The notes: a model not told the origin generated them from the letters alone. A stretch of 64,000 bases of DNA from Bin87 sp965204905 (GCA_965204905.1 OZ242042.1:496001-560000); one strand, 5' to 3'; numbered from the stretch's first letter, positions 37,033 through 46,133 are shown. Numbers and translations are program-made.

Positions 37033-38211
37033 TTACACCGCCGATCCGGAGCGCACCGCGCCGGCGGCCCACGTCGCCAGGTCGTCTAGGCACAGGGACT
37101 CTGCCCTAGGGATTTCGCAGTCTTCCACCGACATAAAGCGGCGCGCTTCCCTGCCGCCATAGGCTTTGTCCAGCTTGCCCAGGTGACCGGCCAGCTTTTC
37201 GGTGGCGGCCTCGATGCGCGCCCGAGCCGGCTCGCGGTAGGCGTTGGCCAGGCTGCGGGGCTGGCGGTTGCCGGCCTCGATGAGCATCAGGTCGGCAAAG
37301 CCGTAGGGAGCGGTGGACCCCAGCTTGGCCCCCGGCGACACCGTCGCGATGAGATGAATGAGGTTCTGAATTACATTGCCAGCCAGATCCCGGTCAGCGT
37401 TCTCCCACTCCCCGGCATCGCAGCCCTCCAGGTTGGACACCAGGCCGGGCACGTCCACCACCACGTAGCCGTAGAACAGGCCGGCGGTGAGTTCCATGTC
37501 GCCGATGTGGGCTGCGCCGGCATCCTCGTCCTCGCGCTGTAGGTCATCCACCACCGAGAAGTAGTCGCTCTCGCTCTCCTCGGCGTGGACGGTGAAGGCG
37601 TGGGCGACGTGGATGGCCGCCTCGATGTTGGCGCCCGGATCCGACGTGACCATCCGGCCGAACAGCGCGCCCTCCAGGCCGCCGGGCAGCCGGGCGGCGT
37701 CGCGGAAGGCGGCAAAGTTGTTGCCCTCGCCGCGGCGGTTGTTGAAAAGCAGCACGGCAGCGTCGCCGGCTGCCTTCGCGTCGTCGGGATGCTCGGCGCA
37801 GATGTCGGCGGCTTTCTGCTGTAGATACTCGACCTCGGGCAGGCCCAGCAGCAGGGGTTGGCGGCCGGTTTCGGTGGTGCCGCTGCTGCCGTACACGCCC
37901 ACGTTGAAAGCGTTTTCCACCGCCGTCAGAACATCCTCGGCCACGCCGTCTATGCCACGCATGGGGTCGAACACCCTGCGCTCCACGATATTGCGGGAGC
38001 GCAGGGCGGCAGTCGCGCCGGCGATGCTGTGGATGGCGAACTCGTCCCGCGCCACTCGCCAGTGTCGCTTGAGACACTGGGACGAGATGCGGGTGCGCAC
38101 CGCGCCGCCGAAGGGCATTCTCTTGGCCAGGCCAGAGTCATCCCGGTTGAGCAGCGCGGCGGGGTACGAGTGCAGGGTGTGGATCTGTAAAAATCTGGAG
38201 GTGGTCATCAT
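37033..38211 (-). CDS. cas7e: Cascade backbone Cas7e (CasC/Cse4)
   Basis: The protein has about 392 residues. ATG 38211 is preceded by AGGGAGA; the ATG one codon later is equally possible. The family opening is FLQIHTLHSYPAALLNRDDS-LAKRMPFGGAVRTRISSQCLKRHWR, with the RISSQ-KR-W motif. Also present are GLFYGYVVVDVPGLVSNLEG and the RQPRSLANAYREP segment. Six copies normally coat the crRNA spacer. It starts 14 nt after the cse2 stop. Confidence 0.95.
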   Translation of the reverse strand: MMTTSRFLQIHTLHSYPAALLNRDDSGLAKRMPFGGAVRTRISSQCLKRHWRVARDEFAIHSIAGATAALRSRNIVERRVFDPMRGIDGVAEDVLTAVENAFNVGVYGSSGTTETGRQPLLLGLPEVEYLQQKAADICAEHPDDAKAAGDAAVLLFNNRRGEGNNFAAFRDAARLPGGLEGALFGRMVTSDPGANIEAAIHVAHAFTVHAEESESDYFSVVDDLQREDEDAGAAHIGDMELTAGLFYGYVVVDVPGLVSNLEGCDAGEWENADRDLAGNVIQNLIHLIATVSPGAKLGSTAPYGFADLMLIEAGNRQPRSLANAYREPARARIEAATEKLAGHLGKLDKAYGGREARRFMSVEDCEIPRAESLCLDDLATWAAGAVRSGSAV

Positions 38212-38225
38212 CAATCTCCCTGTGA

Positions 38226-39116
38226 TTATTCTCCCGTTGATTGGGAACCGCGCCGCTCGGCCCGGTAGTACTCGCTGGCGATTCTCAAGCGGGCATTGTC
38301 ATTGTCGTCGAGTATGAGATTTGCCATTTCCCCCCAATCCAGCGGTTGCTTTGCGGACGCCAGTATTCTGAACAGCCGTCCCAGCAGGTCGCGGAACATT
38401 GCCCCACGCGATACCAGCAGACGATTGAGCCGAGCCTCGCTGTAAGACCCCACGAGGAACAGAGCCCGCCCCACCGGAATGTTTGCGTTGGCAGTTGGTG
38501 TCATCAAGGCTATCCCGTGCATGATAAGAGCCCATTGGGGAACTGATACTGCGGTGTCCGGCAGGTTGTATTTCGCCATCAGCCGCCAAAAAATCAGCGC
38601 AGCGGGGTCGTCAGGATTCATTCGCCGCAATTCGGCTATATTTCCGCGAGAAAAGTCTGGATCGGCAAATTCCTCCGCTATTCGCTGCACAACGGCGCCC
38701 TTACCAAGCGGTTGCGGTGGCAGCAGTGCGCTATCCCTGTTGATAGGTAGGGAGGGACGGATAATCTCGCCGGTTGTCTGAGGCGGACCATTGCGAAGCA
38801 TATCCTCAATGTAGTCCCAATCCCGGTAGCGGAAGATGTATGTGGGCATATGGGTGGCGAGTTCTTCCAGAAATCTCAATTGCGCAGGGCTGGGTTGGCT
38901 GGTTTCATCGTTGTCGGTTTTCAACTCCGCCGCGACCAGTGTAGAGTTTCCCTGAACGTCCCTGTATCTGAGGATCAAGTCCGGGAAACCCGCGGGAACA
39001 CCGCCAGTTTGGTATGCACTGTCCCGGATTCGAAAAGTTTCCCACTGGCACTCCTCTGCTAGGCTCATGACTGCGCGAGTGAATTCGCGCTCATTGTGAA
39101 AAGTTGGGGTTGTCAT
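38226..39116 (-). CDS. cse2: VRR-NUC nuclease domain fused to Cascade small subunit Cse2 (Cas11)
   Basis: The protein has 296 residues, against ~160 for E. coli CasB. ATG 39116 has CGGAGC 6 nt upstream and the frame is uninterrupted. Residues ~8-107 form a VRR-NUC domain: REFTRAVMSLAEECQW, GVPAGFPDLILRY with D46, VAAELKTD with E64 and K66, PSPAQLRFLEEL with Q79, then YIFRYRDWDYIEDML. This is the full D...ExK...Q set of the PD-(D/E)XK superfamily. Residues ~108-154 are a linker. Residues ~155-286 are Cse2: SRGNIAELRRMNPDD, WALIMHGIALM, PVGRALFLVGSYSEARLNRL and PLDWGEMANLIL, matching the CasB helices. Cse2 normally lines the belly of Cascade as a dimer and stabilises the R-loop, so two nuclease domains would sit next to the displaced strand. 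Catalysis is inferred from motifs only. Confidence 0.92.
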   Translation of the reverse strand: MTTPTFHNEREFTRAVMSLAEECQWETFRIRDSAYQTGGVPAGFPDLILRYRDVQGNSTLVAAELKTDNDETSQPSPAQLRFLEELATHMPTYIFRYRDWDYIEDMLRNGPPQTTGEIIRPSLPINRDSALLPPQPLGKGAVVQRIAEEFADPDFSRGNIAELRRMNPDDPAALIFWRLMAKYNLPDTAVSVPQWALIMHGIALMTPTANANIPVGRALFLVGSYSEARLNRLLVSRGAMFRDLLGRLFRILASAKQPLDWGEMANLILDDNDNARLRIASEYYRAERRGSQSTGE

Positions 39117-39181
39117 ATCTGCTCCGTTTGTGACGGGCCGTTGTTTGGATCCTCCGAAGATTCGTCAGATTCGTCGTTTGC

Positions 39182-40744
39182 TCAAACGAACAATTCCGGC
39201 AACCCATTAGCCCCGCGCAATCGCCCCCAAAACACGCCGTCGGCCTGAACCTTCGCCTTATAGCGATGGATAGACAGACAGGGCAAAGCATCCCCAGCGG
39301 CCTGCAAGATTTGTTCGGCATGGTCAACTACCCCGCCATTCCCATTGCGCAGCCAACGGTTACGGATGCGCCGGCGTTCGTCACGGTTGTCCTCTTCCGC
39401 CTCTTCCTGCAAGGCGTCGAAAAAGCCGGCGTCGATTATTTCGTCGAGCTTATCCGACCACGGGTTCGCGCGGGAACGCTGTTCTGGACTGGTGACGCTA
39501 GACTCGCCGTGTGCAGCGAATGTTGCGATAGCATGGCGCAAGATGGTTTTGACTTTGCCTATGTCGGCGATGCGCTCTCGCGCGATGTCGCCTATTTCCT
39601 CTCTGTTACCTCCCCTTCCAAAAATCCGCGCCATTTTGGGTTTCAGTGGAATAACACGTTCGTGGTAACCGGAAGTTCCGCCTTCGCCCCGCACCATGCC
39701 GCGAGCAACCAGTCGCATACTTCCGCCGGTGTCTCGGTCATGCTGCGTCAAGCGCAGTAGCCGAGGTTCCGTCCAGTCTTGCGAAAACAGACCGTCAACT
39801 ATCCTTTCGTAGCCGAACTTGCGCAGTCCCAGAAAAGCCGGCGGAGTGTCCCGCTGGTTGGCGCTCTTGCCGGTAGGAGCCCATGGGTCTCCGGTCAGCC
39901 CCTTAATGTCCGCAATTCGTCGGTCCAGTGAGTTGGCGCGAAACGCCTCCAGCCGGCCAGCCCTTTGCCGCAGCCTGACCCGCCGGCAAACTTCAATGTA
40001 GAAAGGCTCCATCTGATTTATCAGCAGAGTCTCCGCTTTCGTACCGTCCCAAGGCTTGACCCACAGCAACCCTATGCCGTTGTCAATCACCGGGTATTCT
40101 TCCAGAATGGCCTGCCGGTGTTGCAGGAGCGCATCCATGTCACGCCGCACATGACCACCGGGTCGAGCAGAAGGCGTGATGCTGAACGCCGGACGGTTCC
40201 CGTATCCGCTGGGCATCCGGGATACTCCGTAATTGCGAGCGCCTCCGTACCCCTCCATCGTTTGAAGTGTAATCAGCGCAAAAATCCAATCATCAACAGC
40301 GGCTTGTAATCCTATCGTCGCTTTGAGGTCATGATTTTTGGAAGTCACGAGCATATCAAGCTCATCGGGCGTCGCAACCACGGTCTTGAACTCGCTTTCC
40401 TTGTCGGCGGACGATGCTGGCGGCTGCATGAAAGCCGGCTTGGTAATATCGTCCACCACCGACTGCCACGGTTCGTCGTCGGAAAAGTCCGGCGTCAACC
40501 CGCGGAACAGTTCCAACCAGTCCAGCGCGTCCGCGGGCGGTTCGGTGACACCGGCCCGGTACATCGCCATGGCCCCCAGTTGCACCAGGAATGCGTGCCA
40601 AGCATGGCGCTGGTGAGGCCGCAGAGCCGGGAATGCCTCCACCTCGTCAGCCATCAGCGCGGCGTACACGTCGGGTACCGACACCAAGCGAGTACCTTTC
40701 GCCGTGGAAACGCGAATAAGCGGTTCGGTCAAGACATTCAACAT
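39182..40744 (-). CDS. cse1: Cascade large subunit Cse1 (CasA/Cas8e)
   Basis: The protein has 520 residues (E. coli CasA is 502). It opens NVLTEPLIRVSTAKGTRLVS followed by VPDVYAALMADEVEAFPALRPHQRHAWHAFLVQLGAMA, the typical CasA start. The middle holds LQTMEGYGGARNYGVSRM and PWDGTKAE. The C-terminal four-helix part ends RYKAKVQADGVFWGRLRG. Cse1 recognises the PAM, opens the target duplex and recruits Cas3. The frame is intact. It starts 36 nt after cas3, and the following cse2 fusion starts 65 nt later, a wider gap than elsewhere in the operon. Confidence 0.93.
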   Translation of the reverse strand: MLNVLTEPLIRVSTAKGTRLVSVPDVYAALMADEVEAFPALRPHQRHAWHAFLVQLGAMAMYRAGVTEPPADALDWLELFRGLTPDFSDDEPWQSVVDDITKPAFMQPPASSADKESEFKTVVATPDELDMLVTSKNHDLKATIGLQAAVDDWIFALITLQTMEGYGGARNYGVSRMPSGYGNRPAFSITPSARPGGHVRRDMDALLQHRQAILEEYPVIDNGIGLLWVKPWDGTKAETLLINQMEPFYIEVCRRVRLRQRAGRLEAFRANSLDRRIADIKGLTGDPWAPTGKSANQRDTPPAFLGLRKFGYERIVDGLFSQDWTEPRLLRLTQHDRDTGGSMRLVARGMVRGEGGTSGYHERVIPLKPKMARIFGRGGNREEIGDIARERIADIGKVKTILRHAIATFAAHGESSVTSPEQRSRANPWSDKLDEIIDAGFFDALQEEAEEDNRDERRRIRNRWLRNGNGGVVDHAEQILQAAGDALPCLSIHRYKAKVQADGVFWGRLRGANGLPELFV

Positions 40745-40780
40745 ACGCCCCTAAATCCTGTCCATCAATGTGAGATGCTG

Positions 40781-43420
40781 CTAAGCCCGTCGCAGGCCCA
40801 GGCGGTCGTAGCGGAAGTGCCGGTCGCCGACGCGGAACTCGTAGCCGCCGTCGGCCGACGTGGGTTCCACCGGGTCTTGAGCATTGCCTCCTGGCGCCCA
40901 CCGCGCTGACAGCGCCAGGCGTTCTATCGCGCATGATTCGTCAAAGGGGCTGGTGGCCGCCGGTTGGAACGTGATTTCCACCCGGTCGTCGCCCAAGCGG
41001 GTGCGTATCCGCTCGTCGTCGCTAGGGAACAACACGTCCCGGTTGTCGGTGAAGAAGGATATGTCCCGCCGTATGACATGCTCGCGCGCCGTCTGCACGT
41101 CGGCAATGTGGCCACCGGCGGTGCTGATGGCGTGTTCCTGCCACTCCTCTCCCAGTTCCTCAGTGATTCGCTCCAGAACCTCGGGATGCGTCGCCATCTC
41201 CACCAGTTCCCGGTTCATCTCCGGTATGCGCCATTGGGGATGTTCGTCAACCAGCCGACGGGTCGCCTCCAGGATGTGCAGGTTGCGGTACACGCCCCCG
41301 TGAGGTCCGAGCCCGTTGGCGTTGCCGCCCGAGGAGAGCAGTGGCGACAGGTCAGCGCCCGGTGTCAACACCATACACACCGGCGTATCGTAACCAATCG
41401 ATCGGTCGTTACGCGGATGCCGGTGGAGACGTCCGATGCGCTGCAGCAGCACGTCGGCGGGGCACAGGTCGGTGATTAGCAGGTCGGCGTCAATATCCAG
41501 AGACTGCTCCAGAGTCTGGGTGCCCACCACCGCCAGCCCGCCATCGGGTCGTCCACGTCCCAGCCGTCGCTCGATCTCCGTGTCCAGCATCCCCCGATCA
41601 ACGGCGGCGAAACGACCGTGGTGCAACGTGGGAATATCGTGGACCGAGAAGAGCAGCCCAACGTCCTCCGGCCCCGCCCTCTCGTGCAACGCCTCCTGCG
41701 TGCGGATGGCGTAGTCCACGGTGTTGCGGACCACCAGCACCTTGGCGCCGGATCGCGCCGCCTCCAGCGCCCGGGCTGCCACGGCCGCGAAGTCCCGCAT
41801 TTCAGGTTCGGATCTGATGCTCACGTCTTTGCGCCGGTCGTTCTCTCCCGGGTCGATCATCTGCGAGGACGTGCTCACCGCGGGGTAGGGCGCGCCGATC
41901 GCATCGGCCAGGCGGGGCGCGTCTGCTGCGTCGCGACGCAGCCAGCGGCGCCGGGCCGTCGATCCCAGCGTCGCCGACATCAACAGCGCGTGGCCGCCCG
42001 ATTCCAGGTGTGCATCCAGCACGGCGGCCAGCACCTCGCTCATGTAGGCATCCGACGCATGGACCTCGTCCACCACCAACAGGTTGCGCGCTAATCCTGC
42101 AGCCCTCATGTGGGCGTTTTTCACCTTCAGCGACCCCAGCATCGCCTGGTCCACGGTGCCCACGGCGATCTGAGCGGTGAGGAACCGCTTGGGACTCTCG
42201 GCGGCCCAGCGGCGACCGTCGGCGGCATTGTCGTCCCACCACACCTGGTAATCTTGCAGTCGCTGGCCGTGGGCATCGCCGGACCGCAGGTATCCGGGAA
42301 CCGCCAGCACCGGATCTGGTCGTGCGTCTGCAGGGAACATATTGGCGACAAAGCGGTTCACCCGGTCAAAGATCTGCTTGGCCGCCGCCCGGGTGGGCAG
42401 GGCGAAATAGAGACCGTCTACCAACGCCGCCTCGTACAGCCTGGCGAAGCGCCACAGCGCGGCCTCCGTCTTGCCAGAGCCCGTCTCCGATTCGATGATG
42501 ACCAGCCGCTCGTCCAGCGGCGCGGCGTAGGCAGCGGCTTGGATGGCGTTGGCCTCCGCGATGTGCGGGAACAGACCTTCCAGATCGGGAACGCCGGCCT
42601 GGGCCACGCTCTGCCGCTGCGTCGCAATGTCCAAGCCAATGGCGCTGATTGCCCGCGCAGCGCACTCCCTGGCGGTGTCAACGTAATCGTCTCTGAGTTC
42701 GTCAACGTACGGGAACCAGAGTTCATTGGAGCCGATCCAGTCCGCCAGGTTGCACAGCCCCAGAAAATGATGCTGGAACTCCGGCATTGACGGCAACGTC
42801 GGTCCGTCCGCAACAAATGCCGCCGGGAACCACTCCTGTGCCAGAAGCCCAATGCGCCTCGCCTGTTCCTGCGGGTCCAACTCGCCGAAGCGTCGCCACA
42901 ACTGCGGAAACTCGGACCGACCATCGTCCAGTTGCAGCGGCCGCCCGTGATGCGAGAGCGTCGCCACCAGCAATCCGCACACGGTTTCGCCACCGCGGTC
43001 ATCCCATGTCTCCGTGGCATCCCACCACCAGCCGAGGGAGTCGCAGAACCACTCGGATGTAGCGGTATCATTCCCATTCAGCACGGGCATCAGATCCACC
43101 GTGTGCCCGGCGCGCCCGGGCGGCCGGGCGCCATTGGGGTGGTCTTCACGCCGCCAGATTTGCGTCTGGAACCCGATGTTGACCTTGCCGATGTCGTGCA
43201 GGGCCGCGAACACGCACAGGCGCGCCACCGTACCATCGTCTATGTCGTCCCAGCCGGCGGTGTGGGCCAGGCGTTGACGGATCGGCGGCTGACGCAGCAG
43301 AGCTTCGAAACACGCGCCCACGTCCGCTAGGTGATGCTCCAGCAGATGGATGCGCTCCGGGTTTTGACGGTCCGACTTCCCCCAGAAGTGGCGGGTGTAT
43401 GCCTTTTTCCGATCGAGCAT
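40781..43420 (-). CDS. cas3: CRISPR helicase-nuclease Cas3 (type I-E)
   Basis: The protein has 879 residues (E. coli Cas3 is 888). The N-terminal HD domain has HLLEHHLADV, FAALHDIGKVN (His75-Asp76) and AGHTVDLMP, so its metal ligands are present. The SF2 helicase motifs follow: ESETGSGKTEAALW (Walker A), NLLVVDEVHASDAYM (DEVH box), LLMSATLGS, and near the end QTLEQSLDIDADLLITDLCP then LLQRIGRLHRH (motif VI). Cas3 nicks and degrades the displaced strand after Cascade binding. It is intact, so the VRR-NUC fusion does not replace a lost nuclease. It is the first gene of the cas operon; no clear promoter was recognised in the 27 nt before it, which end in a decayed antitoxin gene. Confidence 0.95.
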   Translation of the reverse strand: MLDRKKAYTRHFWGKSDRQNPERIHLLEHHLADVGACFEALLRQPPIRQRLAHTAGWDDIDDGTVARLCVFAALHDIGKVNIGFQTQIWRREDHPNGARPPGRAGHTVDLMPVLNGNDTATSEWFCDSLGWWWDATETWDDRGGETVCGLLVATLSHHGRPLQLDDGRSEFPQLWRRFGELDPQEQARRIGLLAQEWFPAAFVADGPTLPSMPEFQHHFLGLCNLADWIGSNELWFPYVDELRDDYVDTARECAARAISAIGLDIATQRQSVAQAGVPDLEGLFPHIAEANAIQAAAYAAPLDERLVIIESETGSGKTEAALWRFARLYEAALVDGLYFALPTRAAAKQIFDRVNRFVANMFPADARPDPVLAVPGYLRSGDAHGQRLQDYQVWWDDNAADGRRWAAESPKRFLTAQIAVGTVDQAMLGSLKVKNAHMRAAGLARNLLVVDEVHASDAYMSEVLAAVLDAHLESGGHALLMSATLGSTARRRWLRRDAADAPRLADAIGAPYPAVSTSSQMIDPGENDRRKDVSIRSEPEMRDFAAVAARALEAARSGAKVLVVRNTVDYAIRTQEALHERAGPEDVGLLFSVHDIPTLHHGRFAAVDRGMLDTEIERRLGRGRPDGGLAVVGTQTLEQSLDIDADLLITDLCPADVLLQRIGRLHRHPRNDRSIGYDTPVCMVLTPGADLSPLLSSGGNANGLGPHGGVYRNLHILEATRRLVDEHPQWRIPEMNRELVEMATHPEVLERITEELGEEWQEHAISTAGGHIADVQTAREHVIRRDISFFTDNRDVLFPSDDERIRTRLGDDRVEITFQPAATSPFDESCAIERLALSARWAPGGNAQDPVEPTSADGGYEFRVGDRHFRYDRLGLRRA

Positions 43421-43447
43421 ATCCTGGTCACAGCTCCGGACGTGACT

Positions 43448-43736
43448 TTACCGACCACTCGCCGCGGTGGGCAGGCCACGCACTTTCGCACCGACCGACT
43501 GCTCCACCAGCGCCAACTCGTACTGCGCCTGTAAGTTCAGCCGAAACTGCGGATCCATGCCGAACCAGTGTCCAAACCTCAGAGCGCTATCTCCCGTCAC
43601 CGCGCGCTTGCCGGAAAGGATCTGGCCGACGCGATTGGCCGGCACGTCAATCTGCCTGGCGAAGCTGGTCAACAATACTTCTCTCCTCAAGTTCATCTTT
43701 CAAGATCGCCCCAGGGTGAACAGCTCGCTTCAACAT
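43448..43736 (-). pseudogene. HigA-type antitoxin with frameshift
   Basis: One frame starts at ATG 43736 with MLKRAVHPGAILKDEL, the classic HigA/VapI opening. The rest of the family sequence continues in the next frame: TSFARQIDVPANRVGQILSG, KRAVTGDSALRFGHWFGMDP, QFRLNLQAQYELA. The shift lies between about 43685 and 43700. An internal ATG at 43696 could express an 82-residue protein lacking the first helix. No HigB-type toxin gene is next to it. It lies 27 nt upstream of cas3. Confidence 0.7.
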
Positions 43737-43778
43737 GGTCGCCAATGCCTCACGCTTCGAATCCCAATTGACCAGTTC

Positions 43779-44111
43779 TCAATGCTGGGCTTCCACCGAA
43801 CGGGCCGAGACAACGAACTCAATGCTGAGCACATCCGCCACCTCCCTGATGCGGGACCATTTGGCGGCCACATAATCCGTGGCTTCGTACTTCTGTATCT
43901 GCTGCTCCTTCAGTCCCACCCGGTCCGCCAATTCCCTCTAGGTCAGTCCTCGAGCGATGCGAGCCTTGATGAGAAGTTCGGGGAGGTTGACAGCCTACCG
44001 CAGCGCGTCCACTGGGAATTTTCCCTCCCTGATCGCCTCGTACTCGCGCAGTTCGGCCTCCGAATCGGCCAACTGGCTGCTGACCGCGTCCACCTGCGCC
44101 TGCGCGATCAT
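43779..44111 (-). pseudogene. XRE-family regulator with two amber codons
   Basis: From ATG 44111 the frame reads MIAQAQVDAVSSQLADSEAE, EYEAIREGKFPVDALR, then TAG (43995-43997), LPELLIKARIARGLT, then TAG (43938-43940), RELADRVGLKEQQIQKYEAT, and ends VEAQH-TGA. It is an antitoxin-like XRE protein with a helix-turn-helix. The second TAG stands where the family has Gln (GLTQRELA), so it is a CAG-to-TAG mutation. The N-terminal ~30 residues of the family are also missing. Confidence 0.7.
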
Positions 44112-44485
44112 GGGGTGCATACCATCTACTACCTCCGGTCTGCTCCTGAGACCCTCGCGAGGGTGAGGGCCGGGAGGAAGTACTGGAGCAAAACTCGTGG
44201 GGGCAGGGGTAAATGGCATTGCCGACTGCATCAAGTGGTCCACCTTGCTGTTGTCGTCTCCGTCTCTGAACATTGCTCCGCTGCCTCGTTGCTGGGTTCC
44301 GCCGGTCCGGGGCTTAACGGAGCCAGGCGCCCCGTACCCGGTCAACTCCAGAGGCGGATCGATTTCTCGGGCCATCTGGCCCGGCCGCCCCGGCCTGCCG
44401 CAAGCCTCCGGGAGGCAAACCGAGCAATAAGGACCAGCAGGAATATACACCATCAATCGTGTAATGTAAGTAACAATTGCTTTTT
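44112..44485 (-). promoter_or_regulatory. Orphan copy of LRR-gene leader with motif site B
   Basis: ACAC GATTGATG GTGT followed by ATATT lies at 44447-44462 on the minus strand. The next ~60 nt (with CTTATT, CGGTTTGCC and a CCTCC-CGGAGG hairpin) parallel the leader of the LRR gene near 9.64-9.72 kb. No LRR gene follows, so this is probably what is left of a deleted paralogue. Confidence 0.45.
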
Positions 44486-45409
44486 TCACGTGAATTTTGG
44501 TATGTAATTCCCAAAAGGGGCGCCCAGCCGCAGCCGGATGCCCCCTTCATCTTGACCTTCCAAGGCCGATCGTTGCCCCGTCTGGCCGTCTCCCTCCTCG
44601 GGCAGGATGACAGTAGCGTGGACCCGCTCGCCCTTGCCGGCCTCGTTCTGCGCCCGCACCCGCACTGCGTAGGTCTGACCAGATTGCAGGTTGTTGAATT
44701 TCACCTGCGTCTTCTTCGCCTTGGGCGTCTTGGTCCGGTCCTTGCCGCCGTATTCGGGGCTGATGTGGACGATGTACCCGTCCGGCGCACCGCCGGTTTC
44801 GGGAGCACTCCAGCTCACCGTCGCGCTGTCCTCCGCCGTGGCCGTAAGCTCCAGACCGACAACCGAGCCAAGCAGTTCCACCGCCTGCTGCTGCTGTTGC
44901 TCAGCAGCGGGCACCGTTACGTCGAACTCGTCTTTCACGCTGTTGCCGGCCGAGTCCTGGGCCGTGACCGTGATGGCGGTTGCCGACCCGGTGGAGGGGT
45001 CAATGGTATTGGAGACCTGGACAACTGTGCTGTCCAAGGCCTGGGTGCTGATGGTCAGCGCATCCCGTCGGCATCGCTGAAGATGCCGGACAGGGAGACT
45101 TCGTGGGTCGCATCGACCTCCCAGTTCGCTCACGTAGGCGACGGCCGATGCTACCGCCGGCGAGGCTTTGACCGCGACGGTGAGTGCGTCTCCAACCGTG
45201 GCAGTGCCATCGTCGGCAGTAACCGTAATGGTGGCCGTGCCCCGGGCCTGGGCGGGCACTGTGAACGCCGCGTAGTCGGCGGATACCGACACCGTGGCGA
45301 CACTCTCGTTTGACGAACTCGCCGTGATGGTCAAGTCGTCGCCGTCGGCATCGCTGAACACGCTCGCCAGCGATGCCTGGTGCGTCCCGCTTTCGCACAC
45401 GATGGTCAC
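44486..45409 (-). pseudogene. Decayed cadherin-like/FN3 tail of an LRR-type surface protein
   Basis: The frame encodes modules nearly identical in type to the C-terminal part of the 6538-9543 protein: FSDADGDDLTITASSSNESV, SAPETGGAPDGYIVHISPEY, KKTQVKFNNLQSGQTYAVRV, RAQNEAGKGERVHATVILPE. The middle is damaged: the expected ELEVDATHE-type strand reads in another frame (around 45000-45130), so two compensating shifts are needed. Upstream, a TAG precedes DQAPAVSATLDDVTIV, and there is no signal peptide or LRR part. After the usual end (GQTGQ) the frame reads through about 30 unrelated residues. Confidence 0.7.
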
Positions 45410-45760
45410 ATCGTCAAGCGTGGCTGAGACGGCGGGCGCTTGATCGGGTAACTAGGGCACAACGGTTTTACTCTTCACCCACTGGGCAGGAAGTGCTGGA
45501 TGCCTCTTTGCTCATTGTGCCTTCTTGGTGATTGCTCCCAAAGAAGGCCCTAACGTGCACTTCGACCGCAACATCATTGGTGAGGCCGGTGATCTGGTAA
45601 CTGATCACGCCGTTTTCCACGTGAATGCCGTCGTTCCGACCGACCGCTTTCTCCCCTACGAGATTAGCCCAATTCGAGCCCTGGCACCAGCGGAGCACAT
45701 GCTTGATCCTGTTATTTTCGATGAGACCTTCCTTGTAGTAGAACGGTGACGCCGCCAGGG
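45410..45760 (-). pseudogene. FN3-like fragment
   Basis: A minus-strand frame down to a stop at 45468 reads YYKEGLIENNRIKHVLRW, then YQITGLTNDVAVEVHVRAFF. This is the end of an FN3-type domain (the Y-IT-GL-N, V-VRA pattern). It lies upstream of the decayed cadherin/FN3 tail and probably belongs to the same broken gene, separated by a stop and a deletion. No usable start is seen. Confidence 0.45.
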
Positions 45761-45949
45761 GACGGTTATCACGCCGTCCCCCGGAACGTCCTGGACGTTC
45801 CGCGGCTCCGGTCCATCGGTGTACGGACAGCCAGGTTCAGGTTCCCCAGCAGCAGGACGCGTCCTCTCCCCGCGGCGAAAGCGCCGACGCCAGCGTATGC
45901 CCCGCGTGGTTTAGAATTGCAGAAACCGCTGCTCCAGGAGCTTCCGTCG

Positions 45950-46114
45950 ATGGCCACCCCGTCCGCGCCTGTCGAAATGCACTACGTCAAGTGCCGGGCC
46001 AAGACCCTATCCCGCCACATCAAGGCCGTGACCATGAAGAACGGCCGCCCCGCCATCCGCTCTACCTGCGTGGAGCGCGGCGCCAGGAAGTTCCGCATCG
46101 GCGCCGTGCCCTGA
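45950..46114 (+). CDS. Small DUF5679-like protein
   Basis: The protein has 54 residues from ATG 45950, with AGGAG 10 nt upstream. It has the DUF5679 core YVKCRAKTLSRHIKAVTMKN, GRPAIRSTC and ARKFRIG. The family normally has two C-x-x-C pairs forming a zinc ribbon. Here one Cys of each pair is missing (YVKC and STCVERG), so zinc binding is doubtful. A paralogue with no such Cys is at 48427. The family is common in Chloroflexota and its role is unknown. Confidence 0.65.
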   Translation: MATPSAPVEMHYVKCRAKTLSRHIKAVTMKNGRPAIRSTCVERGARKFRIGAVP

Positions 46115-46133
46115 ACGGCCGCCCGAACTTCGA

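Noticed and set aside
38226..39116. The possibility that the VRR-NUC and Cse2 parts are two genes with an internal start.
   Set aside because: No stop separates them. The candidate internal ATG after residue ~105 has its purine stretch only 2 nt away and lies in the last VRR-NUC helix, so a fusion is the better reading.
43995..44489. A 164-residue minus-strand frame taken as a gene.
   Set aside because: Its upstream half is the non-coding leader copy; only the last third belongs to the decayed XRE protein.
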